Assembly (NCBI GenBank): GCA_024709285.1
Contig: JANJWY010000002.1
Location: 1 to 18,984, forward strand
DNA from: Erysipelotrichaceae bacterium
GTDB taxonomy: Bacteria > Bacillota_I > Bacilli_A > Erysipelotrichales > Erysipelotrichaceae
Length of the DNA: 18,984 nt
Direction: 5' to 3'
The translations under genes were made by a program, and so were the position numbers. How positions within the stretch are numbered: position 1 is the stretch's first letter; every line of letters begins with the position of its first letter. The notes under the pieces are model-generated. The model was given only the letters and a program-made list of their open reading frames with translations, was not told where the DNA came from and did no database searches. Of the stretch, positions 13,338 through 18,984 are shown piece after piece.

Positions 13338-14360
13338 ATGCTCACAATTGCATACATCGGTTTTGGTAATAGCGTGATTCGCTATCACTTACCATACATC
13401 CGTCATCGCAGCCATATAAAAATCAAAAGTGTATATCGACGCAAAGAAGATCGTGATACAGAATTTGAACGTCAACGCGAAAAAATATATCCGGAAATAC
13501 ATTTCACCGATGATTTGAACGAGTTACTTACAGATAAGGAAATTGATTGTATCGTCATCAATACTCCCGATGCAACTCATGTTCATTATGCAAAAATCAT
13601 TCTTAACTCAGGAAAACATGTTCTTGTCGAAAAACCTTTTGCACCCACCGAAAAAGAAGCGAAAGAGGTTTTCGATTTAGCTAAGGAGAAGGGTCTTATA
13701 TGTTATGTCAATCATAACCGCCGGTATGACGCTGACTTCTTAACGCTTAAAAAAGTGTTGGAAAGCGGTAAACTAGGAGATATCATAGAAGTCGAATCTC
13801 ATTATGATTACTATAAACCATATGATTCTGTGAAGAACGGACCTCGTGAAAAAGGATGGTTCATCTACAGTCTGGGCGTACATAATTTCGATCAGATCAT
13901 ATCTCATTTCGGTGTTCCTCAGCGAGTTCATTATGACGTAAGAAGCTTTAATGAGGATGGTGCTGAAGATTACTTTGACCTTCAGTTTTGCTATGGAAAC
14001 ATGAAAGTTTCGATTGCCTCAAGTTTGTATGTTATGATCGACTATCCCCGCTTTTTGGTTCATGGCACAAAAGGATCCTTTACAAAGCAGTCCCAAGGTC
14101 ACCTTTCTTCGGTTAAATCCTCTGAGCCGATTCACGCCAGTTTCAGAGTCGAAGACGAATCGAAATGGGGAACATTGAGCTATATAAATGAACTAGGGGA
14201 ACACATCACGGAGAAGGTTCCTTCTGAAGTTACGGATTATGGTCGTTTGTATGATGACTTACATGAAATCATTCACAATGGACATCCGAAAATCGTTAAA
14301 GATGAACAAGTGTTGGCAGTGCTTTCCATATTGGAAGCTGCAAAGGAAAACTTAGGATAA
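13338..14360 (+). CDS. Gfo/Idh/MocA family oxidoreductase
   Basis: A 340-residue NAD(P)-dependent oxidoreductase. The Rossmann start is IAYIGFGNS (4-12), and the family's EKP catalytic motif is at 98-100 (LVEKPFAP). The C-terminal substrate-binding half runs from about 125, with GWFIYSLGVHNFDQ in the usual place of the active-site His region. The length is typical (330-350). I chose ATG 13338, preceded by AAAGGAGG; the open frame reaches back to 13191 inside the CAP gene and its terminator. TATAGT at 13316-13321 may be the -10, but no good -35 is seen. Family members act on sugars, inositols or biliverdin, and the substrate here cannot be read from sequence. Confidence 0.87.
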   Translation: MLTIAYIGFGNSVIRYHLPYIRHRSHIKIKSVYRRKEDRDTEFERQREKIYPEIHFTDDLNELLTDKEIDCIVINTPDATHVHYAKIILNSGKHVLVEKPFAPTEKEAKEVFDLAKEKGLICYVNHNRRYDADFLTLKKVLESGKLGDIIEVESHYDYYKPYDSVKNGPREKGWFIYSLGVHNFDQIISHFGVPQRVHYDVRSFNEDGAEDYFDLQFCYGNMKVSIASSLYVMIDYPRFLVHGTKGSFTKQSQGHLSSVKSSEPIHASFRVEDESKWGTLSYINELGEHITEKVPSEVTDYGRLYDDLHEIIHNGHPKIVKDEQVLAVLSILEAAKENLG

Positions 14361-14436
14361 AAAGATTGCCGGAGCATTCTTTTACTCTTAATAATTAATA
14401 TTGGATTTAAAATGCTTTGATTGGTCAACATTTTCA

Positions 14437-14465
14437 TTGACACTTCAAAACGTCAGCATTATTAT
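14437..14465 (+). promoter_or_regulatory. promoter of the eight-helix membrane protein gene
   Basis: A perfect TTGACA (14437-14442) and TATTAT (14460-14465) have a 17-base spacer. The promoter lies inside the longer open frame beginning at 14421, so translation must start at 14496. Confidence 0.75.
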
Positions 14466-14495
14466 CAAAATCACAACAACGATTGTGGAGGATTT

Positions 14496-15350
14496 ATGAA
14501 AAGAAACAAGACTTTATTTGTACTCGTAATTATGATTCTGCTTCTGTCAGCAACCGTGAGCATTATCGGAATCCTGACATCACAAAATCCCCAACACACA
14601 ACTTATACCGCCATAACCGGAGAAGTTGTCACGGTTTATGGTACGGGAATATATAAAAATGATTCCGTTTCTGTCGTTGCCCAAGGGATAGCATCGGATA
14701 TGGTTACCCTGTTTCTTGCGATACCGGCGTCACTCATTGCTCTTTTCCTTGCCGTTAAAAACTCATTTCGGGCACAACTTACCTTGACAGGGCTGATTGG
14801 CTATTTCCTGTATACCTATATGTCCTATACTTTTTTGTGGAGTTATAATCCCCTGTTTATCATATACACGGTATTAATGTCATTAAGCCTGTTTGCATTC
14901 ATCATAGCAATGACATCCTTTGATCTATCCGATATCACTCACCGCTTTTCCGACAAATTTCCTGTACGGTGGATCAGCGGTTATTTGATTTCTATCTCAA
15001 TATTGCTTGCATTGCTTTGGTTAGGAAAATTGGCTCCGACGTTTGGCGGTGCAGTTCCTGTTGGATTGGAACATTATACGACACTTGTCATTCAAGGCAT
15101 GGATTTGGGATTCATCGTTCCTGCCGGATTAGTTACGGCCTACCTTCTAATAAGACGTAAGCCTTTGGGATACCTTCTAAGCAGTGTCTTAATTGTCAAA
15201 GGAATAGCAATGCTTATCGCTATCTCTATGATGATTATCAATATGATGCTTCAAGGAGTCAGTGTGAGTTGGGTTGAAATCATAATGTTCTTTGGATTTA
15301 CAGTTCTTTCTTTTTTCACATATTCACTTTTACTTAAATATTCTCATTAA
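14496..15350 (+). CDS. integral membrane protein of unknown family, about 8 helices
   Basis: A 284-residue membrane protein that I do not recognise. The first helix (about 5-27) is followed by a 35-residue polar stretch (TSQNPQHTTYTAITGEVVTVYGTG), probably outside the cell. Seven more hydrophobic segments follow, with short loops and a basic RRK turn. There are no cysteine or histidine clusters, ATP-binding motifs or transporter signatures. The start has GGAGG 5-6 bases upstream. It appears monocistronic, with its own strong promoter and a convergent Nif3-like gene downstream. Confidence 0.8.
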   Translation: MKRNKTLFVLVIMILLLSATVSIIGILTSQNPQHTTYTAITGEVVTVYGTGIYKNDSVSVVAQGIASDMVTLFLAIPASLIALFLAVKNSFRAQLTLTGLIGYFLYTYMSYTFLWSYNPLFIIYTVLMSLSLFAFIIAMTSFDLSDITHRFSDKFPVRWISGYLISISILLALLWLGKLAPTFGGAVPVGLEHYTTLVIQGMDLGFIVPAGLVTAYLLIRRKPLGYLLSSVLIVKGIAMLIAISMMIINMMLQGVSVSWVEIIMFFGFTVLSFFTYSLLLKYSH

Positions 15351-15353
15351 AAG

Positions 15354-15421
15354 AGCGACGAACCGTCGCTGATGAATCTGTTTATTTCTAGGCCGTTTTC
15401 ATATTTTCAGGAAACGGTTTT
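15354..15421. terminator. hairpins between convergent genes
   Basis: AGCGACG (15354-15360) and CGTCGCT (15364-15370) form a tight stem with a 3-base loop but no immediate T-run. A second stem, CCGTTTTC (15393-15400) with GGAAACGG (15410-15417), runs into four T. The second is the likelier terminator for the rightward gene. Confidence 0.5.
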
Positions 15422-15438
15422 GTAATTTCTTATTCAGA

Positions 15439-16230
15439 TCAATGATCAGATACCGAATGATATTTGTATCCTTCTTCAAGATACTCAACCGGTAAATCAG
15501 TAAATAGCGTTTGAAGATAACCAACCATTGTTTGGACACCAGGGATTTCACTCACCGAATGATGAACCAAAATGAGCGGAATGTCCTGATCGATACAGTA
15601 CTGACCGGCAATCCAGTTGTTACTGCCATCATCACTCAAAACGACGCACTCCATATTCTTTCGCACAAGCGCGAAAACATCCGTGGCAGCTCCGGTACCG
15701 ATACCGCATGATTGCACTTGTTTATTAAGGTTGCCCAATACCGTTACTGATGATTGTCCGTAAGGTGCAAGGGCATTTGCGATTTTCTTTGCTATCATCT
15801 CTACTGTCATGCTTTCGAAAGTTGCAAATGAATTATAGGAATGAATATCTCTTGGAACAAAAGGCAACCCAATGATCGAAGCCCATGTGTCAGAAACTCC
15901 AACGATAGGTATTTTGTCCCAGACATCATGACAACGATATACACAGATATTATGCTTTTTCAGTAACTCCATTTTCTCCTTTTTAGCTTCAAGCAGTTCT
16001 CTGGGAAGCATGGTACCCTCTTCATAGAAGCAGTTCTCATGCGATATGATAAAATTAATGTCCTGCTTGATTGCTTGCTCGATTGCCGGTATGGTAGCTA
16101 CCCAGCACACCCCTACCTTATTTACCTTCTGGTTTGAATCTCCAAACATTACTACATCGCGTGTGTAATTAAAATCTACCCAATCCGCATTCTTATTCAA
16201 AGCGGCTATGATCGTGTCAATGTTCATCAT
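15439..16230 (-). CDS. Nif3/DUF34 family putative metal-binding protein
   Basis: A 263-residue protein of the Nif3-like (DUF34) family, which forms hexamers with a two-metal site. Likely ligands are H64 (IISHENCF), H101 and D105 (CHDVWD), and H224 with E228 (HHSVSE). The usual HH pair of the first motif (THHP) is a single His here. It lacks the central PII-like insert of the longer Bacillus homologues, so it resembles the short form (E. coli YbgI, about 250). Two adjacent ATGs are possible starts; AGGAG lies about 5 bases before the first. A TATACT -10 is visible upstream without a clear -35. The biochemical role of the family is unsettled. Confidence 0.8.
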   Translation of the reverse strand: MMNIDTIIAALNKNADWVDFNYTRDVVMFGDSNQKVNKVGVCWVATIPAIEQAIKQDINFIISHENCFYEEGTMLPRELLEAKKEKMELLKKHNICVYRCHDVWDKIPIVGVSDTWASIIGLPFVPRDIHSYNSFATFESMTVEMIAKKIANALAPYGQSSVTVLGNLNKQVQSCGIGTGAATDVFALVRKNMECVVLSDDGSNNWIAGQYCIDQDIPLILVHHSVSEIPGVQTMVGYLQTLFTDLPVEYLEEGYKYHSVSDH

Positions 16231-16323
16231 ACGGTCTCCTGATCTATTGTTCTTTACATAAGTATATCATAGCAGAAGCAATAAAGACCCATCGCCGAAA
16301 AATAACCAAACCGAAGATGTATT

Positions 16324-17073
16324 TCAATTAAAAACAAAGGTCAATATAAGTGAGGACAGCACAATGATGCCATTTAGCACATTGTGCGCAAGGATGGGTC
16401 CAAATACACTTTTTGTTTTTATAAACAAATATGTATAGAAACCACCGAAAATCACAACAGTCAGTAATTGTAAAACATTGTATGAAAGAATCGCAAACGG
16501 AAATATCGTATACGATACATGACCGATGATAAATGCAATCATCGGAATCATAACTGCCAATGCGATATTGAGTTTTTTCGAAAACCCGGCTTGATTGCCA
16601 AGAAATAACAGTAGTCCGATGAGCAAAGCCCGATAGAGCAGTTCTTCACTGGTACCTGACAATAGGATTTGAAACAGGAAATAACCCAAATAATTCTTCA
16701 CGGTCAGCTCAAATGAGAACAAGTCAGCGACCGTTCCGTTTGACATCATATAAAAACCGACGCTAAGCTGAATGACCCACCAAACCAACGCAAACTGAAT
16801 GACCCTTTTCAACGAATATTTCCATTGATTGTTGGTCAATCCGAAATCAGCCAAGGAGATCTGACGTAGCAAAGATATAACATACATAATCAAAAGCGAA
16901 ATCAATCCTTGGAAAACATGGTGAATCGTGATGTATAAGAAAGCGTTGGCACGATCAAAGAATTGAAGTGAAGGAAGAATCAGGTCTGCCAGATAGAAAC
17001 TGAACTTACTGATCGACTCTACTGCAAATATTAAGGCCAATGCGATTGCAAAATAAACGAGTTTTTTTATCAT
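16324..17073 (-). CDS. CPBP family intramembrane glutamic protease-like protein
   Basis: A 249-residue membrane protein with about seven or eight helices and all CPBP (CAAX protease/bacteriocin-processing) motifs: EE143-144 with R148 (SEELLYR), H185 (FIIGHVSY) and H230-N231 (LAHNVLNG). It is probably an active membrane protease, as in related bacteriocin-immunity and Abi proteins. The ATG at 17073 overlaps the TGA of the upstream gene (ATGA), which I prefer to the longer frame from 17142, as that would overlap its neighbour by 70 bases. It is last in the tetR operon. Confidence 0.85.
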   Translation of the reverse strand: MIKKLVYFAIALALIFAVESISKFSFYLADLILPSLQFFDRANAFLYITIHHVFQGLISLLIMYVISLLRQISLADFGLTNNQWKYSLKRVIQFALVWWVIQLSVGFYMMSNGTVADLFSFELTVKNYLGYFLFQILLSGTSEELLYRALLIGLLLFLGNQAGFSKKLNIALAVMIPMIAFIIGHVSYTIFPFAILSYNVLQLLTVVIFGGFYTYLFIKTKSVFGPILAHNVLNGIIVLSSLILTFVFN

Positions 17074-17948
17074 AAACCAAAGCCGCCTAGAAGAATGACT
17101 GCTGAGAATATGACGACATCCTGAAAGAAATGGATCAGCCAAGAGGACAATAATCCTTTGGTTTCAATTATGCTCTGACACAGATACCAGCCCAATGCCG
17201 TGCTCATCGCAACTCCCAACGGACCTCCGGGAGCGCCATAGTAATGTGCGATCCCAAAGAAAATCGCCCCGAGCATGACAATGTCCTTTTTTTCAAAAAT
17301 TCCGGAAAGCGATGATACAACGGTGTTGCGGTAGATAATGCCCTCAAACAAGGAATTGCCCAGCGCAAACAGCAATATATAAGGCAAAAGAGACAGCCAT
17401 GAATCCAAATTCCTTACAAAAGTAAAACCGGTTACGGTTACCACGGTTCCTAAAAAGGTTCCCATCGAAATCAATACAGCGGAAATCAATGCTAACTTCC
17501 CCCACGAAATCTTATCTCCGTCAATGCCCAGCCAACCGATTCGCTCTGCCTTGACATTCAGATTGCCCATAGCCAGATATGCTGACTTGCGATCTGCAAA
17601 CAAGACAATCAACAGTATAACCACAAGACCTGCGGCAATCAGTTTCAATAGTATTGAGCCGCCAAACTGGCCAATGAACGACTTTTGATCAAACCATAAT
17701 GTATATTGCTTTGAGCCTGCTAAAACAGTGGTCAGCATATATGCGGCATTAACCGACATCAGTACAAGATTCAACTTAAGTAAACGTTTAAAACCCCAAG
17801 CACTGATCAGTACCATGATCAATCCCATTAAAACGTGGAATCCCGCAAACTGCAAGGATGACCATGGAAGCAACGGTCGTAAAACGATTTGCATCAGATT
17901 TGATGCAACCAATACACTTAGATAGGCAAATATTTTTTCCTTTTTCAT
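17070..17948 (-). CDS. CPBP family-like membrane protein with degenerate glutamate pair
   Basis: A 292-residue membrane protein, probably eight helices. It has recognisable but altered CPBP motifs: E202-G203-x3-R207 (FEGIIYR, where EExxxR is usual), H235 (FFGIAHYYG) and H273-x3-D277 (LIHFFQD). The second Glu of the pair is Gly, so proteolytic activity is doubtful. An ATGA overlap links it to the upstream TetR gene, and another links it to the downstream CPBP gene. GGGGAG precedes the start. Two non-identical CPBP proteins made together suggest a pair of catalytic and non-catalytic partners, which is inference. Confidence 0.8.
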   Translation of the reverse strand: MKKEKIFAYLSVLVASNLMQIVLRPLLPWSSLQFAGFHVLMGLIMVLISAWGFKRLLKLNLVLMSVNAAYMLTTVLAGSKQYTLWFDQKSFIGQFGGSILLKLIAAGLVVILLIVLFADRKSAYLAMGNLNVKAERIGWLGIDGDKISWGKLALISAVLISMGTFLGTVVTVTGFTFVRNLDSWLSLLPYILLFALGNSLFEGIIYRNTVVSSLSGIFEKKDIVMLGAIFFGIAHYYGAPGGPLGVAMSTALGWYLCQSIIETKGLLSSWLIHFFQDVVIFSAVILLGGFGL

Positions 17949-18586
17949 AAATTCTCCCCTGATTTTTTTAACAGTGCATAACGAAGCAATGCAAGTGTAT
18001 CCTCTGCGATTTCCTCTGCAGAGCGATTCAGCTCATACTTCATATAATGACGCTTCTTGATCATCGTCGTACAGATTCCAAACAGTGATGACCATAGAAT
18101 GATTGCTGCATTCATTGGATCCACATGATCGGCCAGCACATTGGTTTCCATTCCTTCTTTCAAACACTTATGCAGAATATTGAACATGTGATTGGCTTTT
18201 CGGTAAACCTCCATGACCGCATCATCTTGAGGACTGATGAAAACTTCGCTTTGATTCTCAAATTGAGCAATCAACAAGAAGTAATCCGGATGTTCGATAC
18301 TGAAACGGACGAAGGTCCGTATGATCCAATTCAGTCGTTCAATTACATCATTTTCTTCAATCGTTTGAAATCGCATGACAAGCACATCAAAGCCCCGATT
18401 TAAAACAGCCATGGTCAATTGCTCTTTGCTGGCAAAATACACGTACAAAGTACGTTTACTGATGTTGGCGCAACGGCAGACATCATCCATGGTTGAACCT
18501 TGATATCCCTTTTCAAAGAATACCGTTTGTGCCGCATCGATGATTCCTTCACGCAATCGAACTTTCTTATCTGATCTTTTCGTCAT
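17945..18586 (-). CDS. TetR/AcrR family transcriptional regulator
   Basis: A 213-residue repressor with the canonical TetR N-terminal helix-turn-helix (about 11-57: GIIDAAQTVFFEKGYQGSTMDDVCRCANISKRTLYVYFASKEQL in outline) and a helical ligand-binding C-terminal half. It is first in a three-gene operon with two CPBP-type membrane proteins. The promoter carries a perfect palindrome at the transcription start, so it very likely represses itself and the operon. The inducer is unknown. AGAGGTG precedes the ATG. Confidence 0.9.
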   Translation of the reverse strand: MTKRSDKKVRLREGIIDAAQTVFFEKGYQGSTMDDVCRCANISKRTLYVYFASKEQLTMAVLNRGFDVLVMRFQTIEENDVIERLNWIIRTFVRFSIEHPDYFLLIAQFENQSEVFISPQDDAVMEVYRKANHMFNILHKCLKEGMETNVLADHVDPMNAAIILWSSLFGICTTMIKKRHYMKYELNRSAEEIAEDTLALLRYALLKKSGENL

Positions 18587-18595
18587 GACACCTCT

Positions 18596-18616
18596 AAGTA
18601 AACTGACAGTTTACTT
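18596..18616. promoter_or_regulatory. TetR-type operator palindrome
   Basis: Half-site AAGTAAACTG, one central A, then its exact complement CAGTTTACTT: a 21-bp perfect inverted repeat. It lies 10 bases before the tetR ATG and directly downstream of the -10 box, covering the transcription start. Confidence 0.85.
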
Positions 18617-18620
18617 TAAA

Positions 18621-18649
18621 AGTATAATAGTTTGTGTAATTATTGTCAA
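18621..18649 (-). promoter_or_regulatory. promoter of the tetR-CPBP operon
   Basis: On the minus strand a perfect TTGACA (18644-18649), a 17-base spacer and TATACT (18621-18626). Near-consensus strength, consistent with control by repression. Confidence 0.85.
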
Positions 18650-18678
18650 ACGAAAAATACCGAATATTCAATCTCAAT

Positions 18679-18706
18679 AAAAAGAACTATCCTTGAGATA
18701 GTTCTT
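18679..18706 (-). terminator. terminator overlapping the end of the aminotransferase gene
   Basis: AAGAACTATC (18682-18691) pairs with GATAGTTCTT (18697-18706) around a 5-base loop. On the minus strand it runs into TTTTT. The stem includes the last codons (QELSQG-stop) of the gene. Confidence 0.8.
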
Positions 18707-18917
18707 GAATAAATTCTTCCATGCGATTGGTGGCCTCAATGATATGTTTAAGTGAAAACGAATAGGAAATCCGGATAAATCCCTCTCCACACTGACCAAA
18801 GGCATTGCCGGGAATGACCGCCACCTGCTTTTGTTTTAACAGTCTCTCACAAAAATCCTCACTGCCCAATCCGGTCGTTGAAATATTTGGAAACACATAG
18901 AATGCACCTTTGGGCTC
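18687..18917 (-). CDS. class I/II PLP aminotransferase, C-terminal part
   Basis: About 76 C-terminal residues of an aspartate-aminotransferase-like PLP enzyme. The segment PKGAFYVFPNI, the Ser-Glu-Asp-Phe (SEDF) stretch, VAVIPGNAFG and the Arg-containing EGFIRISYSFS (the Arg that binds the substrate carboxylate) are all characteristic. The frame stays open to the window edge, but the sequence upstream of the PKGAF codons no longer resembles an aminotransferase. The true gene therefore breaks off at about 18911-18917. A GTG at 18896 is internal and not a start. Confidence 0.85.
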   Translation of the reverse strand, partial: EPKGAFYVFPNISTTGLGSEDFCERLLKQKQVAVIPGNAFGQCGEGFIRISYSFSLKHIIEATNRMEEFIQELSQG

Positions 18918-18984
18918 TCGTCCGGCCGCAACTGTTCCAGCTGGTGCTGGGCGAAGTAGCCGATCTTTAGGCCCTTGCCCTCGC
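18911..18984 (-). other. foreign ABC-F (YheS-like) fragment; probable chimeric contig end
   Basis: Read on the minus strand in a different frame from the aminotransferase, this stretch gives EGKGLKIGYFAQHQLEQLRP followed by DESP. It closely resembles the YheS-type ABC-F ATPases of gammaproteobacteria such as Pseudomonas (GYFAQHQLE...RADESP in E. coli, from memory). It is strikingly GC-rich next to the AT-rich rest of the window. The short shared string around CCCAAAG at the joint suggests an assembly or library artefact. Confidence 0.75.

Noticed and set aside
18897..18984. Continuous open aminotransferase frame up to the window edge
   Set aside because: The frame is open, but its residues (RPAPAGTVAAGRE) do not resemble an aminotransferase, while another frame gives a clear ABC-F match.

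Overview
The window reads as chromosomal DNA of a low-GC, standard-code member of the Bacillota (TGA is used as a stop, TGG for Trp). A full-length Spo0A-like regulator, GlpK with the PTS-phosphorylated histidine of Firmicutes, CcpA-type cre sites and strong AGGAGG ribosome sites all point this way. An Erysipelotrichia or related lineage is my best guess, but nothing here fixes the genus.

Layout. 1-124: start of a leftward membrane-anchored gene cut by the window edge. 289-1986: NERD nuclease/helicase protein. 1989-2939: leftward D-2-hydroxyacid dehydrogenase. 3049-7072: rightward operon from a cre-overlapped promoter and a possible attenuator, encoding a glycerol-3-phosphate dehydrogenase-like flavoprotein with a [2Fe-2S] tail, a second FAD/NAD oxidoreductase, a DUF1667 iron-sulfur protein and a Spo0A-like response regulator. 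Two terminators separate it from the convergent leftward operon 9421-7195, which holds two small paralogous membrane proteins (Lin0368-type putative glycerol transporter subunits) and glycerol kinase. Together these would import glycerol, phosphorylate it and oxidise glycerol-3-phosphate. Both promoters carry cre-like sites. The uptake promoter is also preceded by two inverted copies of TGTCGAA, the Spo0A box, which may link the operon-encoded Spo0A-like protein to glycerol uptake.

9709-10547: leftward flavodoxin plus FMN-binding lipid- or membrane-anchored protein. 10832-11446: histidine-phosphatase family protein. 11656-12034: three tandem c-di-GMP-I (GEMM-I) riboswitches, each followed by a U-tract, in front of a secreted Big2/CAP-domain protein (12047-13240). 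13338-14360: Gfo/Idh/MocA oxidoreductase. 14496-15350: eight-helix membrane protein of unknown family. 15439-16230: leftward Nif3/DUF34 protein. 18586-16324: leftward operon of a TetR regulator and two CPBP-type membrane proteins, with ATGA overlaps and a perfect 21-bp palindromic operator at the start site.

18687 to the end: C-terminal part of a leftward class I/II aminotransferase. Its reading abruptly changes at about 18911-18917 into a high-GC fragment that translates, in another frame, like a proteobacterial YheS-type ABC-F protein. I take the last ~70 bases to be a chimeric contig end, not native sequence.

The most notable items are the triple riboswitch array, the Spo0A-like gene inside the glycerol operon with 0A-like boxes at the uptake promoter, and the paralogous small-protein transporter pair standing where glpF is usually found.
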